Of a stretch of DNA of 64,000 bases, positions 17,307-25,497 are shown in pieces. The notes beneath the pieces were generated by a model that saw only the letters and a list, made by a program, of their open reading frames with translations, did no database searches and was not told where the DNA came from. The stretch is from the NCBI RefSeq assembly GCF_000473365.1, contig NZ_KI421517.1, positions 1,075,363 to 1,139,362 on the forward strand. The letters are read 5' to 3'. This stretch comes from Adhaeribacter aquaticus DSM 16391 (GTDB lineage: Bacteria; Bacteroidota; Bacteroidia; Cytophagales; Hymenobacteraceae). The first letter of the stretch is position 1. Each line of letters starts with the position of its first letter. The position numbers and the translations under genes were made by a program.

Positions 17307-18336
17307 TAGAAATAGAATCGGTGGGCACTGCTACAACCTTACTGGATTTACCAGATTTTATTAAACTTAATAAAAAACTGATTCCCCCTAACAGAACTAC
17401 CATTAAAGTTTGAGAAGTATGATTGATTAGCGCAAAGGCCATACCAGCTTCTTTTGATATTCCATATAATAATAGAGTACTTCTTACCATTATATGAAAT
17501 ACGCCTATTCCCCCTTGCACCGGTACACTCATACCCAAACTACCAATAACCAGTACCGACAGAGCAGCAAATGGACTTAAATGGGCGGTAGCGGGCAAAG
17601 CAAAAAAAGACAAATACCCCATTAAATAATAAGAGAACCAAATAAAGATAGTATGCGCCACAAAAGCCGGCTTATTTTTAACTTTACTTAAACTAAAAAC
17701 ACCTTCCAGGAAACCCTTTATAAGCGTTATTGCTTTCTGAAAAAACCTGATTTCCCGTAGTTGGTTCAAATAAAAAACTGCTAAGAAAATTACTACCAGT
17801 AATCCGCCTATACCAAAACCTACTAATAAATAAAGCAAGGTTTTATTTTCCTGAATAGAATAATATTTATCGGAAAGCAGGCTTAGGAAATAAGTGTTTA
17901 TATGTTCGAATTCAACCAGAAAGGCTAAGCCCATTAACAACAGCAGCATAACCATATCCAGCAGGCGCTCTGTAATTACAGTACCAAAGGAGGCTTGTAC
18001 AGGTATATCGCTACTTCGCTTTAAAATTGTACACCGAAAAACTTCTCCCATACGGGGCAATACCAGATTAGCTAAATAACCAATCATGGTAGCATGGTAA
18101 GTATCTTTAAATGAAACTTTGGTGCTAATAGGCGCAAGCTGCATCTTCCAGCGATAGGCCCTACTGGCAAAACCAGCCAACGCTACTAAAAGGGAAATAC
18201 CTAACCAGAAATAGTTTATTTCCTGCAGGTGATTTTGCAGCAGCTTCAGGTCGATACCTTTCAAAGCATACCACATTAAAAAAAATGACATTCCGAATAA
18301 GAAAACGTATTTCAGAATATCCAGTAACTTTTTCAT
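17290..18336 (-). CDS. UPF0104 / LPG synthase TM-region family membrane protein
   Basis: A 348-residue polytopic protein with about eight membrane helices. It resembles the flippase-like transmembrane half of lysylphosphatidylglycerol synthase (MprF) without the aminoacyltransferase domain. Recognisable segments are RAYRWKMQL (about 64-72), NLVLPRMGEVFRC (about 94) and GSLGMSVPVQGGIGVFHIMV (about 255). Family members are thought to move lipids or isoprenoid-linked compounds, but the substrate here is unknown. It sits between panD and rfaE2 and overlaps rfaE2, so it is probably co-transcribed. Confidence 0.85.
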   Translation of the reverse strand: MKKLLDILKYVFLFGMSFFLMWYALKGIDLKLLQNHLQEINYFWLGISLLVALAGFASRAYRWKMQLAPISTKVSFKDTYHATMIGYLANLVLPRMGEVFRCTILKRSSDIPVQASFGTVITERLLDMVMLLLLMGLAFLVEFEHINTYFLSLLSDKYYSIQENKTLLYLLVGFGIGGLLVVIFLAVFYLNQLREIRFFQKAITLIKGFLEGVFSLSKVKNKPAFVAHTIFIWFSYYLMGYLSFFALPATAHLSPFAALSVLVIGSLGMSVPVQGGIGVFHIMVRSTLLLYGISKEAGMAFALINHTSQTLMVVLLGGISFLLSLIKSGKSSKVVAVPTDSISNEITV

Positions 18337-18346
18337 TCTTGCTTAT

Positions 18347-18694
18347 TTAAACCAACCGGTTGTGCTGGTCTGGGAATACTAGGGTTGGCTTATGCTCTTT
18401 TGCTTTACTAAAATCGATTTGGCCATAAGAGAAAATAATTACCACATCGCCTACCTGCACTTTTCGGGCAGCTGGTCCGTTCAGGCAAACCGTACCCGTA
18501 CCCCGTTCACCTTTTATAATATACGTTTCAAAACGCTCCCCATTGTTTATATTCACAATGGTTACCTTTTCATTCTCCACCATATTGGCCGCATCAATTA
18601 AATCTTCATCGATGGTTACGCTTCCTACATAATGCAACTCCGCCTGCGTAACTTTAACCCGGTGTATTTTAGATTTTAAAACCTCAATTAACAT
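18347..18694 (-). CDS. panD: Aspartate 1-decarboxylase precursor
   Basis: This 115-residue pyruvoyl enzyme converts L-aspartate to beta-alanine for pantothenate synthesis. The self-cleavage site Gly24-Ser25 is in HYVGSVTID, and the family motifs LNGPAAR and [11 protein letters not shown] are present. It lies 10 bases from the membrane-protein gene and 92 from panC, the enzyme that uses beta-alanine. A -7-like TACCTTTG box on the minus strand (18717-18724) suggests its own promoter. Confidence 0.95.
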   Translation of the reverse strand: MLIEVLKSKIHRVKVTQAELHYVGSVTIDEDLIDAANMVENEKVTIVNINNGERFETYIIKGERGTGTVCLNGPAARKVQVGDVVIIFSYGQIDFSKAKEHKPTLVFPDQHNRLV

Positions 18695-18716
18695 TGATTT
18701 ATTTTATAATAAAATG

Positions 18717-18724
18717 CAAAGGTA
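18717..18724 (-). promoter_or_regulatory. Bacteroidota -7 box for panD
   Basis: Minus-strand TACCTTTG fits TAnnTTTG, 23 bases before the panD start. No clear -33 TTG is present at the usual distance. Confidence 0.5.
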
Positions 18725-18786
18725 TGTATTTTTAAGATAGATTATTCAGCCATATTTAATGTTAGCTTATGAACCTTTTACCTTAA

Positions 18787-19626
18787 TTAAATAATAACAT
18801 TATCAATTAACCTTACTTCTCCTACGTAAGCCGCAATACAAAGGGCCACCCTATCAGAAGCATCAAATTCCGCCAGGGGCTGTAAAGAATTAACGTCGGC
18901 GACCTCAAAATATTCCAGCTTAATTGCTGCAAAGGGCTGCAAGTGCTTACTTACCGCCTCTTTTACTTCTGCAACCGTATGTGCTTTACTCAATCCGGAT
19001 GCTAATTGCAAAGCCTTATACAGTTGAGTTGCCTGCTCCCGCTGCTCTTCTGAAAGACGCCGGTTGCGCGACGACATAGCCAAACCATCTGCCTCCCGGA
19101 TTATAGGATGACAAACTAGTTCCAGATCGAAACTTAAATCTGTTACTAAGCGGTTAATAACTGCGTATTGCTGCAAATCTTTTTGACCAAAGTAAGCTTT
19201 ATGGGGCCTAACTGCATGAAATAATTTACTTACAATTGCGGCCACCCCAGTAAAGTGGCCTGGCCTGAACTTTCCTTCCATTACAGTTTCCAACTCACCA
19301 AAGTCAAATTTCAGCTGCAATGTTTCCGGGTACATATCGGCTACAGAAGGGGCAAACAGCATAGCGCATCTACTCTTTTTTAAGGCTTCGATATCGTTCT
19401 CTAAAATTCTAGGGTACAACTTAAAATCTTCCGCATTGTTAAACTGCGTCGGATTTACAAATATACTACAGATACTCAGATCGTTCTGTTCAGCCGCTGT
19501 TTCCAGCAAAGTTAAGTGTCCCTGGTGCAATGCTCCCATGGTAGGTACAAAACCTATTGTTTTACCGGAACTACGCAGCTTCTCGGTTTGTTCTTTAATA
19601 TCTCGGAGAGATGTAATTATCTGCAT
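18787..19626 (-). CDS. panC: Pantoate-beta-alanine ligase
   Basis: The 279-residue ligase condenses pantoate with beta-alanine using ATP, the last step of pantothenate synthesis. Signatures are VPTMGALHQGHLTL (HxGH nucleotide motif, about 34-37), IFVNPTQF, FGQKDLQQ and MSSRNRRL. It is full length. It is transcribed on the minus strand toward panD, which makes its substrate, and shares a divergent promoter region with the GT5-like gene. Confidence 0.95.
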   Translation of the reverse strand: MQIITSLRDIKEQTEKLRSSGKTIGFVPTMGALHQGHLTLLETAAEQNDLSICSIFVNPTQFNNAEDFKLYPRILENDIEALKKSRCAMLFAPSVADMYPETLQLKFDFGELETVMEGKFRPGHFTGVAAIVSKLFHAVRPHKAYFGQKDLQQYAVINRLVTDLSFDLELVCHPIIREADGLAMSSRNRRLSEEQREQATQLYKALQLASGLSKAHTVAEVKEAVSKHLQPFAAIKLEYFEVADVNSLQPLAEFDASDRVALCIAAYVGEVRLIDNVII

Positions 19627-19660
19627 GCCTCGGATTAAAAATATTTGTTAGAAAAGAGCA

Positions 19661-19668
19661 CAAATGTA
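19661..19668 (-). promoter_or_regulatory. Bacteroidota -7 box for panC
   Basis: Minus-strand TACATTTG matches TAnnTTTG, 34 bases before the panC start, in the divergent intergenic region. Confidence 0.5.
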
Positions 19669-19685
19669 TATTCTAACAAATAAAA

Positions 19686-19716
19686 TTGAAAATATGATAA
19701 AAATTATGTAATTTTG
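19686..19716 (+). promoter_or_regulatory. Bacteroidota-type promoter for GT5-like gene
   Basis: TTG (19686-19688), 20-base spacer, then TAATTTTG (19709-19716), a match to the Bacteroidota -33/-7 consensus. The ATG at 19762 lies about 45 bases downstream, which supports that start over an upstream in-frame one at 19714. Confidence 0.65.
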
Positions 19717-19761
19717 TGCTGCCGAATTTTGTGCATATTTCAACCAACACTTTTCAAGCCT

Positions 19762-20574
19762 ATGTCAAAGCTAAGAATCTTATACGCTGCAACCGAAATT
19801 AATCCATTCTTACAAACTACAAAGGTAGCGGAATTCCTGAGAATGTTACCTCAAGGCATGCAGGAGCGCGGCATGGAAATCCGGATTTTTGTTCCCCGGT
19901 TTGGATTGATTAATGAACGTAAGAACCGGTTGCATGAAGTAGTAAGATTATCAGGTATCAACATAGCAGTAGGAGAAGAAGAAAAACCTTTAATAATAAA
20001 GGTTGCTTCCATTCCTAATGCTAAACTTCAGGTTTATTTTATCGACAACGAAGACTATTTCCATCGGAAATCCGTTTTGGTGGATAAAGACAATAAATTT
20101 CACGCGGATAACGATGAACGGGCAATATTTTTCTGCAAAGGCGTTTTAGAAACAGTTAAGAAATTAGGTTGGCAGCCAGATATTGTACATTGCAACGACT
20201 GGATGACTGGCCTGATTCCAATGTATTTAAAAACTACTTACAAGAAGGACCCTATTTTTAAAGATGCAAAATCTATGTTTACAGTTTATAACAATGGATT
20301 TGATCACAAATTTGAAGGTGACCTATTAGAAAAGGTAAAAATGCTGGACATTGAAGACAGCATGTTAACGCATTTAAAAACTGCTGACTTCGAAGGCTTC
20401 GTAAAAATGGGCATGGAATATGCTGATATTGTAGTACGTCCGCAAGAAGAAAACTTCAGTGAAAATATTGCGGCTTTATTTACAAAATATACCAAAACAC
20501 GGCAGATAAGTAATGATTCTGACGAAAACTTTTTAGATGCGCACTACGATTTATATAATGAATTGGCTAACTAG
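19762..20574 (+). CDS. Glycogen/starch-synthase N-terminal (GT5) domain protein
   Basis: A 270-residue protein resembling only the N-terminal Rossmann half of glycogen synthase (LRILYAATEINPF, VPRFGLI, VHCNDWMTGLIP). The C-terminal half, which binds ADP-glucose, is missing. The KTGGLADV donor loop of true enzymes reads TTKVAEFL, so catalysis is doubtful. The start at 19762 is preferred over the in-frame 19714 because the promoter lies between. It overlaps the DUF4270 gene by 17 bases. The order panC, GT5-like, DUF4270, glmS is one I recall as common in Bacteroidota. Its role is unknown; a structural or regulatory role is inference. Confidence 0.75.
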   Translation: MSKLRILYAATEINPFLQTTKVAEFLRMLPQGMQERGMEIRIFVPRFGLINERKNRLHEVVRLSGINIAVGEEEKPLIIKVASIPNAKLQVYFIDNEDYFHRKSVLVDKDNKFHADNDERAIFFCKGVLETVKKLGWQPDIVHCNDWMTGLIPMYLKTTYKKDPIFKDAKSMFTVYNNGFDHKFEGDLLEKVKMLDIEDSMLTHLKTADFEGFVKMGMEYADIVVRPQEENFSENIAALFTKYTKTRQISNDSDENFLDAHYDLYNELAN

Positions 20575-21910
20575 AACTCCTGTTCTTTTTACTTTTATTT
20601 TATTTACCTTTTTTGCTTGCGAAGAACCCAATAATATTGGCTTAGACGGTGCCGGACAAGATGTATTGCTGGGTACCACCCATATCGATACGCTTACCAT
20701 TAGAGCAGCTACTGTTCTAGATACTGATTCTGTTCTGGCTTATAAGCGCGGAAGCTTTAATGTTGGTCAATTCTCTAACGCAAACTTTGGAACTGTATCA
20801 TCTAAAACATTTGTAGAGTTAGGTGTATTACCGGGAGTAGGTATTCCAGATGCCGCCAATGCTACTGTAGACTCAGTAGTATTAGCCTTGGATTATGATG
20901 AGTATTTTGGCGATACTACCCAGAACCTGACCGTAAACATTCATAAGTTACAGGAAAGATTTGAGGAAACTAAAACTTACTATACCAATAGTAAGCTTAA
21001 CCATGAATCTGCTCCTGTAGGGTCACTTACTTTTAAACCTACACCCAAAGCTAGTAAGAAAGTTACTGTAACCACTTCTGGTTCATCTAGTGTGGTCGCA
21101 CGTTCTTTCCCAGCCCGAGTTCGTTTAGATAATAATTTTGGTAAAGAAGTTATAACTAAAGCCGGAACAGGCGGATTTGCAAACCAGGCAGCATTTGTGA
21201 ACTTTCTTTCCGGAATAGCCATCACCTCGGATAATAATGCAAAAGCCGCATTAGTTTTCAGACAAAATTCGGATAGCACTTATCTTAAAATTTACTATAA
21301 GACAGGTACAACTAAAGGCAGGTATCAATTAGGACTAAATAGTAATAACAATTATTTTAATCAGGTAACGGTTAATCGGACGGGTACTCCATTGGCTACT
21401 CTACAACGTCCAGGCGATTCTGTACGAGCAGTTAACACCAATAATCTTGCGTTCCTACAAGAGTCGGTGGGGCTTAAGGTAAAGTTAACCTTACCTTATT
21501 TCAATAAATTAAAACAAACCATAGGCAATAAAGCTGTAATAAATCGGGCTGAGCTAATAGTACCTGTAGTTAATAGTTCAACCAATACACCTTCTACTTT
21601 TGCATATTTGTTTAATACCAGCAAAAGCAATAGAATTATTGGAGGTAATAATGCTGTTCCCCAATTCCCTGCTACATATAACTCCGAAACTAAAACCTTT
21701 ACGTTCACTATTACGAATTATGTACAAGCTTTAGTTAATGGAACCAGATCAAATACCGGACTTATTCTTTCTCCTAGCTCATTGGCTTACGATCGAAATT
21801 CAGTATTAACCATTGATATCTTAGCATATCAGACCTTACGGCAGACTATTTTGAATACTGCCCCTAACCAACTAAAGCTGCGAATTTATTACTCAGCGGA
21901 GAAACAATAA
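20558..21910 (+). CDS. DUF4270 family lipoprotein
   Basis: The predicted protein has 450 residues from the chosen start, with a hydrophobic signal peptide and a lipobox-like FFAC ending at about residue 21, followed by acidic residues. DUF4270 is Bacteroidota-specific; recognisable points are the early NNIGLD motif just after the lipobox, repeated beta-rich segments and a C-terminal region with NYVQALVNG, GLILSP and LRIYYS. It should be an outer-membrane or periplasmic lipoprotein of unknown function. The ATG at 20558 gives the best signal peptide; an in-frame start at 20537 is possible. It overlaps the GT5-like gene and precedes glmS by 36 bases. Confidence 0.85.
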   Translation: MNWLTRTPVLFTFILFTFFACEEPNNIGLDGAGQDVLLGTTHIDTLTIRAATVLDTDSVLAYKRGSFNVGQFSNANFGTVSSKTFVELGVLPGVGIPDAANATVDSVVLALDYDEYFGDTTQNLTVNIHKLQERFEETKTYYTNSKLNHESAPVGSLTFKPTPKASKKVTVTTSGSSSVVARSFPARVRLDNNFGKEVITKAGTGGFANQAAFVNFLSGIAITSDNNAKAALVFRQNSDSTYLKIYYKTGTTKGRYQLGLNSNNNYFNQVTVNRTGTPLATLQRPGDSVRAVNTNNLAFLQESVGLKVKLTLPYFNKLKQTIGNKAVINRAELIVPVVNSSTNTPSTFAYLFNTSKSNRIIGGNNAVPQFPATYNSETKTFTFTITNYVQALVNGTRSNTGLILSPSSLAYDRNSVLTIDILAYQTLRQTILNTAPNQLKLRIYYSAEKQ

Positions 21911-21946
21911 CTTATCTACCATTTATTTATAATTCGGGAATAAAAT

Positions 21947-23782
21947 ATGTGTGGCATTGTAGCATATATTGGACATAGAGAAGCATGCCCAATAATTTTA
22001 AAAGGTTTGCGGAGATTGGAATATCGGGGATACGATAGCGCCGGCGTAGCCTTACTTAACGGCAACTTAAATGTTTATAAAAAAAAGGGAAAAGTTTCTG
22101 ACTTAGAAAATTTCCTTTCGGATAAAGATACCCACAGCACTATAGGCATGGGCCATACCCGTTGGGCTACCCACGGAGAACCTAATGATTCTAATGCTCA
22201 TCCACATTATTCAAACTCTAGCCGCATTGCTATTATTCATAATGGCATTATTGAAAATTACAGCACGTTAAAAACTTTACTCCAATCTAAGGGCTACACT
22301 TTTTATAGCGATACAGATACAGAAGTTTTTATTAACCTGATAGAAAATATCCAGGATGAGAATAACTGTAAATTAGACGAAGCAGTAAGACTTGCCTTAC
22401 ATGAAGTTGTGGGAGCCTATGCCATTGTGGTGCTTTCCAAAGACGAACCAAATCAACTAATTGCTGCCCGTAAAGGGAGCCCATTGGTTATTGGTGTAGG
22501 ACAAGATGAGTATTTTTTAGCTTCGGATGCAACACCTATTATTGAATACACAAACAATGTGGTGTATGTTAATGATTATGAGATTGCCATCATCAAAGAT
22601 GGGGAGCTTAACATCAAAACCCGTGAAGATATTCCAACTACGCCTTATGTTCAAACTTTAGCGTTAGAACTTGATTCTATTGAGAAAGGTGGTTACGACC
22701 ACTTTATGCTAAAAGAAATTTTTGAACAACCCCGTTCAATTCATGATAGCATGCGTGGCCGCTTAATTGCTGCCCAAAACCATTTAATTATGGGTGGCTT
22801 CCGTGAATTTGAAAATAAGTTTGTTAATGCCAAACGCATCATTATTGTAGCTTGCGGCACATCGTGGCATGCGGGTCTGGTAGCGGAATACCTGATAGAA
22901 GATCTGGCTCGTATACCCGTTGAGGTAGAATATGCTTCTGAGTTTCGTTACCGGAACCCAATAATTACGGAAGATGATATAGTCATTGCCATCTCTCAAT
23001 CCGGCGAAACAGCAGATACATTAGCAGCCATTGAATTAGCAAAACAAAAAGGTGCAACCATATTTGGCATTTGCAATGTGGTTGGTTCTTCTATTGCCCG
23101 GGCATCTCATGCCGGTGCTTATACACACGCCGGTCCGGAAATTGGCGTTGCAAGTACCAAAGCCTTTACTGCTCAGGTTACGGTTCTGACTTTATTAGCC
23201 ATGATTATTGGCAGCAAACGTGGTACTATCGAAACAAGTAAACTGCGTTCGCTTATGATTGAGTTGGAGAATATTCCTTCGAAAGTAGAGCAAGCTTTGG
23301 AAATGCATGATAAGGTAATTGAAATTGCTGAAGAACTAAAAGACGCAACCAATGCTCTGTATTTGGGAAGAGGCTATAATTTTCCGGTAGCGTTAGAGGG
23401 AGCCCTAAAGCTAAAAGAAATCTCCTATATTCATGCAGAAGGCTACCCGGCTGCTGAAATGAAACATGGTCCAATTGCTTTGATTGACGAAAACATGCCA
23501 GTTATTGTAATTGCTACCAAAGATAGTTCTTATGAAAAAATTGTTTCTAACATACAGGAAGTAAAGGCCAGAAAAGGCAGAATCATTGCAATTGTAACGG
23601 AGGGGGATAAGGTAATTCCGGCAATGGCCGAACATGTTATAGAAGTACCTGCAACCAGCGAATACTTGGTACCTCTGTTATCAGTTATTCCGTTACAACT
23701 CCTCTCTTATCACATAGCCGTTATGCGTGGATGTAATGTAGACCAGCCCCGGAACTTAGCAAAATCGGTAACTGTAGAATAA
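21947..23782 (+). CDS. glmS: Glutamine-fructose-6-phosphate aminotransferase (isomerising)
   Basis: This 611-residue enzyme makes glucosamine-6-phosphate for peptidoglycan and LPS. The N-terminal glutaminase domain begins MCGIVAYIG with nucleophile Cys2 after Met removal, followed by GHTRWATHG and the usual YDSAGVA motif. The C-terminal part has two SIS sugar-isomerase domains (about 290-420 and 460-600), with SQSGETADT and the final NLAKSVTVE typical of the family. Length is standard. It ends the panC-divergent cluster and is followed by a terminator. No glmS ribozyme is seen upstream. Confidence 0.96.
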   Translation: MCGIVAYIGHREACPIILKGLRRLEYRGYDSAGVALLNGNLNVYKKKGKVSDLENFLSDKDTHSTIGMGHTRWATHGEPNDSNAHPHYSNSSRIAIIHNGIIENYSTLKTLLQSKGYTFYSDTDTEVFINLIENIQDENNCKLDEAVRLALHEVVGAYAIVVLSKDEPNQLIAARKGSPLVIGVGQDEYFLASDATPIIEYTNNVVYVNDYEIAIIKDGELNIKTREDIPTTPYVQTLALELDSIEKGGYDHFMLKEIFEQPRSIHDSMRGRLIAAQNHLIMGGFREFENKFVNAKRIIIVACGTSWHAGLVAEYLIEDLARIPVEVEYASEFRYRNPIITEDDIVIAISQSGETADTLAAIELAKQKGATIFGICNVVGSSIARASHAGAYTHAGPEIGVASTKAFTAQVTVLTLLAMIIGSKRGTIETSKLRSLMIELENIPSKVEQALEMHDKVIEIAEELKDATNALYLGRGYNFPVALEGALKLKEISYIHAEGYPAAEMKHGPIALIDENMPVIVIATKDSSYEKIVSNIQEVKARKGRIIAIVTEGDKVIPAMAEHVIEVPATSEYLVPLLSVIPLQLLSYHIAVMRGCNVDQPRNLAKSVTVE

Positions 23783-23806
23783 GCTGTTATCAAATAAAAA
23801 ACCAGT

Positions 23807-23834
23807 AAAGAGGAGGCAATTGCTTCCTCTTTTT
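23807..23834 (+). terminator. Terminator after glmS
   Basis: AAAGAGGA pairs with TCCTCTTT around a partly self-complementary GGCAATTGCT, followed by T-rich sequence. Confidence 0.75.
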
Positions 23835-23885
23835 CTTTTATAGCCGTAGGCTTACCTCAAAATTCTACTTGGTGATTTGTTTAAT

Positions 23886-23918
23886 TTGAGTTACCACAAG
23901 CTTTTATTTGTACATTTG
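23886..23918 (+). promoter_or_regulatory. Bacteroidota-type promoter for ridA gene
   Basis: TTG (23886-23888), 22-base spacer, TACATTTG (23911-23918). The ATG at 23947 is about 28 bases downstream. Confidence 0.6.
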
Positions 23919-23946
23919 GATTCCTATATCAACCTTCAATTATACT

Positions 23947-24327
23947 ATGTCTACAATTATTACTTCTGCCAATGCGCCAGCTCCTATTGGCCCTTATAAT
24001 CAGGCTGTGTTAGCCAATGGTGTTTTATATGTATCTGGTCAGATTGCTTTAGATCCAGCTTCCGGAGATTTAGTACAAGGTGACATTGAAACAGAAACGC
24101 ATCAGGTAATGAAGAACTTAGAAGCTATTCTGCAAGAAGCAGGCTTGGGATTTGAGCAAGTAGTAAAGTGTACTATTTTTGTAAAAGACCTAAACAACTT
24201 TGTTAGAATTAACACAATTTATGGTAGCTACTTTAAAGAAGAAAATGCGCCTGCCCGCGAAACAGTGGAAGTGAGCCGCTTACCCAAAGATGTTAATGTA
24301 GAAATTTCCTGCATAGCGGTACAATAA
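23947..24327 (+). CDS. ridA: RidA family reactive enamine/imine deaminase
   Basis: The 126-residue protein starts MSTIITSANAPAPIGPYNQA, the usual RidA N-terminus; an upstream in-frame start at 23908 falls inside the promoter and is rejected. The VSGQI, ETVEVSRLPKD (with the substrate-binding Arg) and C-terminal VEISCIAV motifs are intact. RidA hydrolyses reactive 2-aminoacrylate-type imines from PLP enzymes. It has its own promoter and converges on a YihY gene with one base between stops. Confidence 0.9.
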   Translation: MSTIITSANAPAPIGPYNQAVLANGVLYVSGQIALDPASGDLVQGDIETETHQVMKNLEAILQEAGLGFEQVVKCTIFVKDLNNFVRINTIYGSYFKEENAPARETVEVSRLPKDVNVEISCIAVQ

Positions 24328-24328
24328 G

Positions 24329-25294
24329 TTACTCCTCGGGTTGTTCAAATTTACCTGGCTCTTTGTTTACAGCAGTTTTACCAGCCTCTATCTCCTCTAC
24401 TTTTACCCGAACCGCATATTCAGACGGGTAAATATTAGAGCCATATTTGCGGGAATAAATTAATGTAAAAATAGAGCCAAAGTAAAGTATTTGAGAAGAG
24501 TAATACACCCAGGTTAAAATAACTACTACCGTACCAGCTGCGCCATATACGGTAGCTAGATTACTATTGCCCAAATAAAGACCTATCAGATACTTACCAA
24601 AAGTAAAAAGCAGTGCCGTCACAATAGACCCTACCCATACATCGCGCCATTGTATTTTAGCATCAGGTAAAAACTTATATATGGCAGCGAATAAAAAGGT
24701 AACAACGGCGAGCGAAAAAACTGAATTAAAAAAGTGAATCAGAATAATAGCCGTTTCACCAATATTGTTAAGTAAATAATTACCTACCCGGGCCAGCAAA
24801 GCATGCACTATCAAGGAAACCAACAATAAGAAAGTTATACTTAAAATCATAGCAAACGATAAAAGCCGGTCGGTAATTAACTTAAGGTATTCCCGCTTAG
24901 GTTTTGGTTTAACTCCCCAAATAGCGTTCAGTGAGGTTTGCATGGTAACAAATAAACCGGTAGCAGTTACTAGTAAAGTTGCAATTCCTATTAGGGTGGC
25001 AAAAGTTAACCCACTGAACTTACTAATATTTTCTACCATCTTTTGCACCTCATAGGCCCCTTCTGCCCCTATAAGTCCTTTTATTTGATAATAAATTTCG
25101 CCTGAAACAGCTTTTTGACCAAAAATTATTCCGATGGTATTAATAATAATGATTAAAATAGGTGGTAAGGCAAAAATGGTATAATAAGATAGCGCTGCTC
25201 CTTTATCCAAAGCATTATTCTCTAAAAATTCAAGCACCGTTTCGCGGAACAAGTGCCATATAGCTTTGAATATTCTGGGGGTTATAAATAACAT
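24329..25294 (-). CDS. YihY/virulence factor BrkB family membrane protein
   Basis: A 321-residue protein with six predicted membrane helices and the family segments GAALSYYTIFALPPIL (about 33), LNAIWG, LPDAKIQWRDVWVGS (about 212) and a final LYFGSIFTLIYSRKYG. Despite the name, the family's function is unsettled; roles in lipid or small-molecule transport have been proposed. A paralogue lies at 33493-34461, with the same lengths and motif order. The C-terminal tail after the last helix is hydrophilic. Confidence 0.88.
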   Translation of the reverse strand: MLFITPRIFKAIWHLFRETVLEFLENNALDKGAALSYYTIFALPPILIIIINTIGIIFGQKAVSGEIYYQIKGLIGAEGAYEVQKMVENISKFSGLTFATLIGIATLLVTATGLFVTMQTSLNAIWGVKPKPKREYLKLITDRLLSFAMILSITFLLLVSLIVHALLARVGNYLLNNIGETAIILIHFFNSVFSLAVVTFLFAAIYKFLPDAKIQWRDVWVGSIVTALLFTFGKYLIGLYLGNSNLATVYGAAGTVVVILTWVYYSSQILYFGSIFTLIYSRKYGSNIYPSEYAVRVKVEEIEAGKTAVNKEPGKFEQPEE

Positions 25295-25438
25295 TATCTT
25301 TTTGAAAACTAGTAATTTCGGAGTTTTTACTCATGATACGTAAACCAGATAATAGGTTATTGCCACTCCCTAAGCCTAAACAATATTTGTCGCAACCGCA
25401 GGAATATTAAAATCCGTGAAAAAAACCATTTGGTTTAG

Positions 25439-25446
25439 TACCTTTG
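25439..25446 (+). promoter_or_regulatory. Bacteroidota -7 box for gltX
   Basis: TACCTTTG matches TAnnTTTG, 51 bases before the gltX ATG. The -33 region has only GTG instead of TTG at suitable spacing. Confidence 0.5.
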
Positions 25447-25497
25447 CACCAAATTTGAAAGCAGCCAAGTATTTACAAAGGCTGCACCTTATTTATT

